Shown here piece by piece: positions 24,984 through 33,254 of a stretch of DNA of 64,000 nt. A program made the translations under genes and the position numbers. Under the pieces are notes generated by a model. It ran no database searches, had not been told where the DNA came from, and worked only from the letters and a program-made list of their open reading frames with translations. The stretch covers positions 124,001 to 188,000 of the forward strand of contig NZ_LMEC01000020.1 in the NCBI RefSeq assembly GCF_001425265.1. The letters are read 5' to 3'. This DNA comes from Massilia sp. Root418 (GTDB lineage Bacteria; Pseudomonadota; Gammaproteobacteria; Burkholderiales; Burkholderiaceae_D). Every line of letters starts with the position of its first letter. Position 1 is the stretch's first letter.

Positions 24984-25382
24984 TTACGCGAGCACCGTGC
25001 TGATCTCGGTGGTCACCGCCGTCATCAGCTTGTGGACCGGGCATTTCTGCGCCGCCGACAGCAGTTCGGCGCGCTGCGTTTCGCTCAAGTCGCCGGTCAG
25101 GTGAACCGTGGCGGACAGGCGGTATACGCCTTTGCGCTCTTCGCTGTCGTCGCGCTCCGTGGTCACTTCCACGTTCTCCAGCGGGTAGCCTTTGCGCCTG
25201 GCGTACCACACCACCGTGAGTGCCTTGCAGGCGCTGATCGCCGCGTCGTACAGGTCGTGCGGCGACGGGCCGGCATCGCTGCCGCCTTCCTCCACGGTGC
25301 CGTCCACCGACATGATGTGGTTGCGCACATGGGCAATATGCCGCATCGGCAGCGACTGGTCGCGGATTACTTTGATAGACAT
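24984..25382 (-). CDS. OsmC-family peroxiredoxin-like protein
   Basis: 132 residues with the two reactive Cys in family context: 'AAISACKALTVVWYARRKGY' and 'AAQKCPVHKLM'. The OsmC/Ohr fold reduces organic hydroperoxides at the expense of thiols. The ATG at 25382 (MSIKVIRDQ) starts the domain; the frame upstream is not conserved-looking. Likely cotranscribed with the pirin gene. Confidence 0.9.
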   Translation of the reverse strand: MSIKVIRDQSLPMRHIAHVRNHIMSVDGTVEEGGSDAGPSPHDLYDAAISACKALTVVWYARRKGYPLENVEVTTERDDSEERKGVYRLSATVHLTGDLSETQRAELLSAAQKCPVHKLMTAVTTEISTVLA

Positions 25383-25579
25383 GGGGCTCCTTGCATGCAT
25401 AAGTCTTGGAAGCCACAATGTACACCGTTTGCCCGTGGTTCGCCTATCCCATTCGCCCATCTACACAGAATGCACATCTCATGACCTAGCTCAAATACAG
25501 CCCGCATTTGGCTGGCAATCGGCACTTGCGCTCCATACAGTCAAAAGGTGCAGGGCCAACAGTAACAGCGGAGACCATC

Positions 25580-27886
25580 ATGAGCGAAATCACTGGCGCC
25601 ATCGATTTGAGCAAGATACCGGAAGACGACTTCGACCCCGAGCTGGACCTGCGCGTGGCAGTAGTGCGCGAAGGCGCAGTGCTCGGTTCCACCGTGGTCA
25701 AGGCGGGCAACCGCCGCGAACCGCTGCGCTTCGCGGTGCAGTTCGACACGCCGCTGCTGCCCGGCGCCACCCTGCCTTGCCCGGTGCGCCTGCTGGTCGG
25801 CCCGGACGTGAGCGACCTGGAACTGATGGGCATCGACACGCTGAGCCACGTGGTGGACCTGGCGGGACCGCGTTCCGACACCGACGGTGGCGGCGACACC
25901 AGGCCCGGCATGGACGCAAGCGCCAGTGCCAGCTACGAAGTCAAGGTGGATGTGGGCGTGCTGGTGGTGGACGTCTCCCTCTACCATTGCTGGCTGTACT
26001 GCTGCCGCACCTACACACTGCGCGGCCGCGTGGTGTGCCGCCAGTGGCAATACAACCCGGCCAGCGGCCGCTGGAGCTTCTGCGACGCGCCGGTGCCCGG
26101 CGCCACCGTGGAGGCCTACGACGTGGACCGTTTCTTCTTCTGGTATCACCGCGACCTGATCAAGTCCGCCGTCACGGACGTCAACGGCAATTTCGTGATC
26201 CGCTTCCGCTGGTGCTGCCTGCGCTGGCGCCCCTGGCTGCTGCAGAACTGGGGCCTGGACCCGGACATGCTGAACCAGATCCAGGCGCTGCTGGCGCGCG
26301 CGGGCCTGCGCCTGCCGCCCATGCCGCCCGGCCCCGGGCCCGACCCGCTCTACCTGCAGCAGCTTGCGGCGCAGGCCAGCATACTGCCCAAGAGCCGCAT
26401 GCTGGCGGCGCCCGGCGTAGTGGACGAGCCGATGTCGGCCGAGTCCATGATGGCGGTGCTGCCGACATCGCCGGAGCTGGCCGCGCTGCACATCTGGCCC
26501 TGGTGGGACCGCAACGACTGCGCGCCGGACGTGGTATTCCGCGTGACCCAGCTGTGCGGCGACACGCTGCGCGTGATCCGCAACGAAAGCAATGCGCAGA
26601 CCCGCTGGGACATCCCGGCCAATCTGCACGTCACGCTGCTGGCCAACAGCCTGGCGTGCTGCCTTCCATCGTGCTTCGACCCGGAATGCCCCGAATGCCT
26701 GAAGGTGACGTTCGTCGGCTGCACAGCCGCCGAGCAGATCGGCGCCACGGCCGGGCCGCCGGACCTGCGCGGCTACGCCTACCCGGCGCTCACGCTGGAC
26801 CGCCCGTTCTACGGCTCCCTGCAGATACGCGGCGGCGTGGGCAGCGACGTGGACTACTTCAAGGTGCAGGTATCGCGCAACGGCGGGCCGTGGAGCGACC
26901 TGGCGGAGCCGGCCTTCGGCGGCTTCACGCGCAGCTACTGGGACGGCAGCACGTCGGTGGTGGCTCCGGCGCCCGCCTTCACGCCCATCCTGAAAAACGG
27001 CCAGACCGTGATGATCACGCGGCACCACTACGAGGACCTCCACCCCGCCATTCCACGCTTCGGCGGCGCCGTCATCTGGTACGACTACGACACCCTGTTC
27101 TACTTCGACACCCTGGCCAACCCTGGCCTGACGCCGGACGCGCTGTACCAGCTGCGCTTCGTGGGCTACACCGCCGATGCGGCGGACAACCTGGTGCTGT
27201 CGAGCGAACGCATCCTGCCGGGCTGCGGCCAGCAGACCACCGAATCGGTCTACATCCGCATCGACAACCAGGCCAAGGTGCATCCACTGCCCACCGCGCT
27301 GCATCCCTGCGGTCCGGGCACGGTGCACGACTGCACCGTGGAGCCGGACTGCTACATCCGCCAGATCTGCGTCAACGAAGGCACGCCCGGCCAGTACTGC
27401 ATCAGCGCCTGCGACATGGTGCGCCTGTCGGCCAACGACACGCTGACGGTGCACTTCAGCGTCACCGTACCGCCCACCACGGAGGACGGCCATCTCGGCG
27501 CCTACACCATGACGGCCGAATACGGCGTGGCGCAGACCTTCGACATCGGCACCGGCGTGCACGGCACCTTCGCGTCCGATCCGACCTTCGAGCTTGGCCC
27601 GACCTACGCCGAAGCGCTGATGCAGGGCGCACCGCGGCCGCACTGGTACGGCGGGCACTACAAGGTGACGCTGCGCGGCAGCGACTTCGAACGCTGCTGC
27701 GCCTACATCCTGCGCCTGCGCGCATGGAAGCGCACCGCCAACTGCAATGACCCGAGCCAGGTGCACCGCAACGAGTTCGAGGTGGCCTTCACCATCCTGC
27801 GGCCCGAGCTGTGTCCCGACGTGTGCCCCGAGCCGGGAGATGTGCAGCCGGCTGGGCCCCTGCCTTCGCCGGCGATGCGCGGCTGA
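25580..27886 (+). CDS. Large Cys-rich protein with carboxypeptidase-regulatory-like domain, function unknown
   Basis: 768 residues with no signal peptide and about 27 Cys, many paired or clustered ('YHCWLYCCRTY', 'RWCCLRW', 'CCLPSCFDPECPECL', 'CPDVCPEPG'). Residues about 150-215 resemble a transthyretin/carboxypeptidase-regulatory-like fold ('GATVEAYDVDRFFFWYHR', 'VTDVNGNFVIRF'). The remainder is beta-rich with repeated 'GGV..DVDYFKVQV' style strands. It starts at an ATG 7 nt after 'GCGGAG'. It leads a short operon with the DUF1360 and 98-aa genes, convergent with the kinase-fusion arm. No family recognised; a scaffold or metal-rich extracellular protein is possible. Confidence 0.65.
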   Translation: MSEITGAIDLSKIPEDDFDPELDLRVAVVREGAVLGSTVVKAGNRREPLRFAVQFDTPLLPGATLPCPVRLLVGPDVSDLELMGIDTLSHVVDLAGPRSDTDGGGDTRPGMDASASASYEVKVDVGVLVVDVSLYHCWLYCCRTYTLRGRVVCRQWQYNPASGRWSFCDAPVPGATVEAYDVDRFFFWYHRDLIKSAVTDVNGNFVIRFRWCCLRWRPWLLQNWGLDPDMLNQIQALLARAGLRLPPMPPGPGPDPLYLQQLAAQASILPKSRMLAAPGVVDEPMSAESMMAVLPTSPELAALHIWPWWDRNDCAPDVVFRVTQLCGDTLRVIRNESNAQTRWDIPANLHVTLLANSLACCLPSCFDPECPECLKVTFVGCTAAEQIGATAGPPDLRGYAYPALTLDRPFYGSLQIRGGVGSDVDYFKVQVSRNGGPWSDLAEPAFGGFTRSYWDGSTSVVAPAPAFTPILKNGQTVMITRHHYEDLHPAIPRFGGAVIWYDYDTLFYFDTLANPGLTPDALYQLRFVGYTADAADNLVLSSERILPGCGQQTTESVYIRIDNQAKVHPLPTALHPCGPGTVHDCTVEPDCYIRQICVNEGTPGQYCISACDMVRLSANDTLTVHFSVTVPPTTEDGHLGAYTMTAEYGVAQTFDIGTGVHGTFASDPTFELGPTYAEALMQGAPRPHWYGGHYKVTLRGSDFERCCAYILRLRAWKRTANCNDPSQVHRNEFEVAFTILRPELCPDVCPEPGDVQPAGPLPSPAMRG

Positions 27887-27887
27887 C

Positions 27888-28187
27888 ATGGCCAATATCT
27901 GGTACGAGCTGCTGCTTGCCGTCCTGGCCGTGTGGCGGGTAACCCACCTGCTGCACGCCGAGGACGGCCCATGGGACGCCATGGCGCGCCTGCGGGGCTG
28001 GGCGGGCGACGGATTCCTGGGTAGCATGCTGGACTGCTTCTACTGCACCAGCCTGTGGGTGGCTCTGCCGCCCGCCGCCGTGCTGGGCACCGGCTGGCAG
28101 CATTTTGTACTGCTGTGGCCCGCGCTGTCCGCCGCAGCGATCACGCTGGAGCGCGTGCGCGGCGCGCTGCGGCAAGAGGAGCATTAA
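27888..28187 (+). CDS. DUF1360-like small membrane protein
   Basis: 99 residues. 'LAVWRVTHLLHAEDGPWDAM' and 'MLDCFYCTSLWVALP' are the signature blocks of DUF1360 proteins, which have two to three membrane helices and a Cys-x-x-Cys. The ATG lies one base after the stop of the Cys-rich gene, so it is in the same operon. Function unknown. Confidence 0.8.
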   Translation: MANIWYELLLAVLAVWRVTHLLHAEDGPWDAMARLRGWAGDGFLGSMLDCFYCTSLWVALPPAAVLGTGWQHFVLLWPALSAAAITLERVRGALRQEEH

Positions 28188-28484
28188 ATGGGATGCTGCG
28201 GAAGCAAGCGCCAGCAGATGGTGCAAAAAATCTACGGCGCGCAAAGCGGAGCGCACGGGTTCGCGCATGGGACCGCGCCCCCGGCCGAAGCCCCGGCCGG
28301 CGGCACGCATTTCGCCACACCGCCCGGCGTCCCCTTTGTCTACGACGGCACGCGCGAACTGGTCGTCACCGGCGGCGCCACCGGCCGCCGATACCGCTTC
28401 GCCGTACGCGGCGCGCGCCTGCTGGTCGACCCGCTCGACGCCCCCACCATGCGCCAAACGCCCAAATTGCGCTGCCTCGCATAA
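28188..28484 (+). CDS. Small hypothetical protein, last gene of plus arm
   Basis: 98 residues beginning 'MGCCGSKRQQM'. A Gly/Ala/Pro-rich middle is followed by a short beta-rich C-terminal module ('FVYDGTRELVVTGGATGRRY', 'VRGARLLVDPLDA'). It starts directly after the DUF1360 stop codon, which with a 3' neighbour only 60 bp away supports a real, coupled gene. No family recognised. Confidence 0.65.
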   Translation: MGCCGSKRQQMVQKIYGAQSGAHGFAHGTAPPAEAPAGGTHFATPPGVPFVYDGTRELVVTGGATGRRYRFAVRGARLLVDPLDAPTMRQTPKLRCLA

Positions 28485-28504
28485 GCAAGAACGGGAAATA
28501 CCGT

Positions 28505-28535
28505 AGGGCGGGTTAGCGGAACGCGTAACCCGCCG
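28505..28535. repeat. REP-like palindrome between convergent operons
   Basis: 'GGCGGGTTAGCG' and 'CGTAACCCGCC' form a long imperfect palindrome. The same core recurs at 50527-50552 in another 3' region. Likely a dispersed extragenic element doubling as terminator. Confidence 0.65.
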
Positions 28536-28544
28536 CCGCCCGCA

Positions 28545-30845
28545 TCACGCCAGCTTGCGCGCCACCCTGAACCCCACGATATCGTTGGCCAGCACCGCCG
28601 AATACCCATTGCGCAGCGCCGCCCGCAAATAGCGCGGCTGGTACAGCCAGGACCCGCCCCGCAGCACGCGCCGCACCGGATCGCCGCCCTGCTCCCACGC
28701 GCTGCCGTCGCCCGGCGCCCCCTGGTAATTCTCATGCACCACGTCCTGCGTCCACTCCCACACATTGCCGTGCATATCGAACAGCCCCCACGGATTCGGC
28801 TGAAACGCGTTCACCTTCGTGGTGCCCTGCCTGAACTCCCCCTTGGTCCCATGGTTATACGTGAAGTTGCCGTCGTAGTTCGCCAGCTCCGTGCTGATCT
28901 CATCGCCAAAACTGAACGCCGCATGCGTGCCAGCGCGGCAGGCATATTCCCACTCCGCCTCGCTCGGCAGCCGATACACCTGGCCCGTCTTCTGCGACAG
29001 CCAGGCCAGGTACTTCTGCACGTCGTGCCAGCTCACGCCCACCACCGGATGCTCGTCGCTCTGCTTGAAGCCCGGCGCGGCCCAATCCACGTCCGACATC
29101 GACTCCCAGCCGGTGGCGCGCACGAACTGGCGCCACTGGCCCACCGTCACCGGGAAGCGACCCAGCGCGAACGGATAATCGATGCCCACCCAGTGCTGCG
29201 GCGTCTCCCGGTCCAGCCAGGACTTCTGCGAGCCGGCCTTGATGGCCACGCTGCGCTCGTACTCCGTCGAGCCCATCTGGAAGCGCCCGGTCGGAATCAG
29301 CACCAGATCCGGCCCGCTGCCCGTGCCATCCAGGAAGCGGTCGCGCAGCACGCCGCTGGCATCTGCCACCGGGCTGCCCGGCGTGGGCATCAGCGCCGCC
29401 AGTTCGGCCGCATTGCGCGCCGCCTGTTCCTTGCGGTGTCGCTCCTGCTCCGCGCGGTAAGCCGCTTCCGCCTTGAGCTGGGCCGCCTTGCGCTGCTGCT
29501 CCTCCTGCGCCTGGCGCGCCTTGAGCGCGTCCGCCTCGCGCCGCGCCAGCAACTGCTCGCGCAAGCGCGCCTTGCGCTCCTTGGCCTGCTGCTCCGCTTC
29601 CAGCCGCTGCTGGCGCTCCTGCTCGCGCCGCTGCTGGTCCAGCTTCACCTTCTCGATGGCGGCGGCCTGCGCCTCAGCCTTGCGGCGTTCGGCCAGTTCC
29701 GCCTGGCGCTTCGCCTCCTCCACGCGCGCCTTCTCGGCACGCGCGGCCTGCTCGCGGCGCAGCTCCTGCTCCCGCTGGCGTTCGCGCTCCGCGCGCTCGG
29801 CCGCCTGCGCCGCCAGTTCCTCCGCACTGGGCCCTGAAGCGCCCTGCAAGGCATCCAGCAGGGCTGTCACGGATTCGGGACGCTGGTCCTGCGCGAAGGC
29901 GAAGCCGCGCTGCAGCACCTGCCACTGCAGCTCGGTCAGCGCGGCAGGCGCGGAGGGAAGGAACGGCGCGTTGCGGTGTTCGTCGAACGGCAGGCGGCCT
30001 TCCAGCAGCTGGTAAATCATCACCGCCACCGCGTACACGTCCAGCCTGGGGCTGGGCTGCCGCTGGCTGGCGCCCGCTTCCGGCGCGCGGTAGCCGGTGG
30101 TGCCGGCGTTCGGTGTCTGCATGCCCAGGCTGCTGCCCGCGTTGCGCGCGCGCGAGGCGATGCCGAAGTCCAGCAGCTTCACCTCGCCCTTCTGCGTCAG
30201 GAACACATTGCCCGGCTTGATGTCGCGGTGCACCAGCTTGAACTTGTCCCAGGCATAGTCCAGCGCGCGCGCCACCGGGCGCAGCATGGTTTCAATCTGC
30301 TCCGGCGTGGCGGGGCCGCTGTGCGCCAGCCACGCGTCCAGGTCTTGCCCGTCCAGGCACTCCATGATGATGAAGTAGCTGGAGGTGGCCGGATCCTGCG
30401 CCCACTCGTAGATGCGCACGATGTTCTCGTGCGCCAGGCGGCGCGCCTGCGTGGCTTCCTCGATCAGCAGTTTGGTGTGGGTGGCGCTCTGGGTCAGCTG
30501 CGGCGGCAGGATCTTCAGCGCCACCTGGTCGCTGTGGCCCAGCTCCTGCTGCGTGGCCAGGTCCGTGGCCTGCCACACCTGGCCCATGCCGCCCAGGCCG
30601 ATCAGGCGCTCCAGCCGGTAGCGCCGGTTCTGCGGGCCGATCTCCTGGCCCGCCATCAACCCCAGTTCGGTGCCCTGCCGCAGCTGGATCGGCGCGGCCG
30701 ACGCGCCGGGCGCGGCGCTGCCTCCCAGCGGCGAATACTCGGCGTCCAGGATAGCGTTCTTGCGGCGGTCAAACTCTTGCAGACTTAACAGGCCATCGTC
30801 GTGCAAGGCACGCAGTTCACGTATCTTGTCTCTTGCTGTTTGCAT
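28545..30845 (-). CDS. Ser/Thr kinase - coiled coil - formylglycine-generating-enzyme-like fusion
   Basis: 766 residues. A short SHOCT-like start ('LRALHDDGLLSLQEFDRRKN') is followed by a full Hanks kinase: 'GLGGMGQVWQA', 'VALKILP', 'LVHRDIKPGNVFL', 'DFGIAS', 'GYRAPE'. A charged Ala/Glu/Gln/Arg helix of about 130 residues links it to a SUMF1/FGE-sulfatase domain ('IPTGRFQMGS', 'HPVVGVSWHDVQKYLAWL', 'YRLPSEAEWEYACRAG', 'GNVWEWTQD', 'RVLRGGSW', 'IVGFRVAR'). No membrane segment. It ends the minus arm, 7 bp after the SPFH gene. ATG at 30845 is used; a TTG lies 6 bp earlier. Confidence 0.9.
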   Translation of the reverse strand: MQTARDKIRELRALHDDGLLSLQEFDRRKNAILDAEYSPLGGSAAPGASAAPIQLRQGTELGLMAGQEIGPQNRRYRLERLIGLGGMGQVWQATDLATQQELGHSDQVALKILPPQLTQSATHTKLLIEEATQARRLAHENIVRIYEWAQDPATSSYFIIMECLDGQDLDAWLAHSGPATPEQIETMLRPVARALDYAWDKFKLVHRDIKPGNVFLTQKGEVKLLDFGIASRARNAGSSLGMQTPNAGTTGYRAPEAGASQRQPSPRLDVYAVAVMIYQLLEGRLPFDEHRNAPFLPSAPAALTELQWQVLQRGFAFAQDQRPESVTALLDALQGASGPSAEELAAQAAERAERERQREQELRREQAARAEKARVEEAKRQAELAERRKAEAQAAAIEKVKLDQQRREQERQQRLEAEQQAKERKARLREQLLARREADALKARQAQEEQQRKAAQLKAEAAYRAEQERHRKEQAARNAAELAALMPTPGSPVADASGVLRDRFLDGTGSGPDLVLIPTGRFQMGSTEYERSVAIKAGSQKSWLDRETPQHWVGIDYPFALGRFPVTVGQWRQFVRATGWESMSDVDWAAPGFKQSDEHPVVGVSWHDVQKYLAWLSQKTGQVYRLPSEAEWEYACRAGTHAAFSFGDEISTELANYDGNFTYNHGTKGEFRQGTTKVNAFQPNPWGLFDMHGNVWEWTQDVVHENYQGAPGDGSAWEQGGDPVRRVLRGGSWLYQPRYLRAALRNGYSAVLANDIVGFRVARKLA

Positions 30846-30852
30846 CTTCAAC

Positions 30853-33165
30853 TTATAAAGGCACGCCGCATTCGGCGCAGAATTTCGCGTTCGGGCGGTC
30901 GGCCGGCACCGGATGGCCGTTCACGCAGCAACGGACGCCCGGCTGCGCAGCCCCGCCCGCCGGCGCATGATGGTGATGCACCGGCGCGCCCGCCTGGGCC
31001 ACGCCCACGCCCAGCTGCATCTGCGAACTGAGCGCGTTGGCGTGGGTGGCGTTCTGCAGCTTGAGCAGGTCGAGCTGATGCTGCTTGTCCTTTTGTTCCT
31101 GCGCGTCGCGGTGGGCGCGCTCCTCGGCCACGCGCTCCTCCATCATGCGCATGGCGTCGGCCGGGCTCACGCTGTTCTCGGCCGCCACCACCGCCGCCAT
31201 GGCCTGGATCTGCTCAGGGCTCATGCCGGAGCGCACCTGCTCCTTCATCAGCTGCGCCAGCGCGGCGGCGTTCGGCGCGGCGGCCATGGCCACCTTGCCG
31301 GTGTCGCTCAGGTTGCCGATGGTGGCGATGCGCTCGATGTCGATGCGGGCCAGCTCGGCGGCATGGGCCTGCTGCGCCAGCAGCGTGTCGTACTCGCCCT
31401 TCCAGCGCGCGAAGTTCAGCTCGCGCTCGTGCTCCATCTTCTGCAGCGCGCGCTGCCAGTCCGCTTCGTGCTCGCGCTGTTTCAGGGCCAATCGCTGCTC
31501 ATCCACCGCCAACTGGTCCAGCGCCGCGCGCTGGACCAGCGCCTGCGACTGGCGCTGCTGCACGCCGTCCGCCTCGATGGTGCGCAGCAGCTTCTCGTAC
31601 TGCGCCAGGGCGTCGGCTGCCGCGCCGTCGCGGCGCAGCTGTTCCAGCTTCTGGCTCACCTCCGCCACCTGCACGTTGTTCTCGGCGTCCTTCACGGCCT
31701 CTGCGCGCAACAGTTCGCGCTGGTGCGCCAGCTGCTGCTGGTCCTGCCACTCCTGCACGCGCTCCGCTTCGCGCTTGCGCGCCGCATTGGCCAGCGCCAC
31801 GCCATGGAAACGCGCCTTGTAGTGTTCCGCTTCCAGTTCCGCTTCGCGCCGCTGGGCCTCGGCTTCGCTCTGGCGCAACCGCACCAGCTGCGCGCGCCGG
31901 TGCGCTTCGTCTTCGATGGTGAGCGCTTGCGCCACCTGGTTCTGAATCTGCTGCAGGTGCAGCTGGTGCGAAAAGCGCTGCTGCGCCAGCTGGCGCTGTT
32001 CCTGCGCGGCCTGCTGCGCCACTTCCAGCTCGGTGCGCATCTTGATCTGCGCCAGCTGGCGCACGTGCTCCCATTCCGCCACGTCGCCTGCGCGCCCCGC
32101 CTTCCGCTTGGCCAACTCGTGTTCCAGTTCCACCAGCGTGGCGCCGGCGCCGCGCTCGAAGGCCTGGCGGCGCGTTTTCGATTCGATGATGCGGCCGTAC
32201 AGGTCCACCTCGCGCGCGCGGATCGCCTGCACCCGCTCGGCTTCCTGCTGCGCCAGTTCGGCCTTGTCCACGGCAGCGTCCTGGCGCAGTTCCGCGCGGC
32301 GGTACTCGCTGCGGATCTTCTGCTCTTCGCGCCAGATGGCTTGCCATTCCTCCTCGTTGTACAGCTCATCGAGCTGCTTCACGTGTTCCAGCTGCGCGTG
32401 GCGCTCATCCGCCACCAGCCACAGGGAACCGACGCGCTCACGGTTGTTGTCGAACTTGTCATGCCGCAGGGACAGCGTGTCCACCTGCGCCACCGCCAGG
32501 CCGAATTCGGCCAGGCGCAGCTTGAGGGCGGCCTGCAAGCGCTCATCCAGCTGCAGACGCAGGTCGGCGTTGCCGCTCATGTCGCGCATCGAGCGGCCGC
32601 CGATGAATTCGGCCGCCACCTGGCGCACCGAGTCGGCCAGCAGATCATGCAGATGCAGGGTGGTGACGGTGCCGGGTACGGTCATGAAATGCTGGGCGAA
32701 AGCCGGCACGCTTTCCACCTTCACGCCCACCTTGAAGCGCGCCGCCACCTTGAGGTGCTCGGCGGTGTGCAGGTCGCCGAAGGAGAATTCCACCGGCAGC
32801 GGCGTGGTGCGGGTGATCAGGATTTCGGCGTGCTGGTCGCGCAGCAGGTGGTTCAGGCGCGTGAAGAAGCCTTCTATCTCGTATTCGCCCTGCGGCACCT
32901 CGGTGGCCTTGTCGGCTTGCAGGATGTAAGCGCGGGTGGTGGCTGGCACGCGCAGGGTTTTGTTGAAGATGCCCGACAGCTGGCGCACGCCGAAGTAGAC
33001 CGCCAGCTCGTCGTTGGCCGGTATCCAGCGGTTATCGCGCAGCACCGGCTCGTTGTGCGGGGCGCCCAGTATCACGCCGCAGTTCGCGCAGTAGCCCGTG
33101 CCGGCGCCATTTTTATGCTCGCAGCGCGGGCATTTGACGCCGCCAAAACCAAACATTCGGAACAT
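30853..33165 (-). CDS. SPFH (band 7) protein with zinc ribbons at both ends
   Basis: 770 residues. An N-terminal zinc ribbon ('VKCPRCEHKNGAGTGYCANCG') is followed by an SPFH/band-7 domain to about residue 240 ('AYILQADKATEVPQGEYEI', 'EHLKVAARFKVGVKVE', 'EFGLAVAQVDTLSL'). A very long Gln/Arg/Glu/Ala coiled coil occupies about 260-680, then a His-rich linker ('PVHHHHAPAG') and a second ribbon ('CCVNGHPV', 'AKFCAECGVPL'). No transmembrane helix is evident. SPFH proteins build ring or cage assemblies; here it may be a scaffold for the kinases. 'aaggag' precedes the ATG at 33165. Confidence 0.85.
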   Translation of the reverse strand: MFRMFGFGGVKCPRCEHKNGAGTGYCANCGVILGAPHNEPVLRDNRWIPANDELAVYFGVRQLSGIFNKTLRVPATTRAYILQADKATEVPQGEYEIEGFFTRLNHLLRDQHAEILITRTTPLPVEFSFGDLHTAEHLKVAARFKVGVKVESVPAFAQHFMTVPGTVTTLHLHDLLADSVRQVAAEFIGGRSMRDMSGNADLRLQLDERLQAALKLRLAEFGLAVAQVDTLSLRHDKFDNNRERVGSLWLVADERHAQLEHVKQLDELYNEEEWQAIWREEQKIRSEYRRAELRQDAAVDKAELAQQEAERVQAIRAREVDLYGRIIESKTRRQAFERGAGATLVELEHELAKRKAGRAGDVAEWEHVRQLAQIKMRTELEVAQQAAQEQRQLAQQRFSHQLHLQQIQNQVAQALTIEDEAHRRAQLVRLRQSEAEAQRREAELEAEHYKARFHGVALANAARKREAERVQEWQDQQQLAHQRELLRAEAVKDAENNVQVAEVSQKLEQLRRDGAAADALAQYEKLLRTIEADGVQQRQSQALVQRAALDQLAVDEQRLALKQREHEADWQRALQKMEHERELNFARWKGEYDTLLAQQAHAAELARIDIERIATIGNLSDTGKVAMAAAPNAAALAQLMKEQVRSGMSPEQIQAMAAVVAAENSVSPADAMRMMEERVAEERAHRDAQEQKDKQHQLDLLKLQNATHANALSSQMQLGVGVAQAGAPVHHHHAPAGGAAQPGVRCCVNGHPVPADRPNAKFCAECGVPL

Positions 33166-33254
33166 GTCGAACTCCTTGTTATCCTTACGTATTTCAGCCG
33201 CCCCGCCCGGTCCTGATTTTAGCAGGGGCGCGCCGCTTGTACTTTGCGCACGAT

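Noticed and set aside
30913..33216. 767-codon plus-strand open frame opposite the SPFH gene
   Set aside because: Leu/Arg/His-rich mirror of the coiled-coil codons; no motif and no ribosome site.
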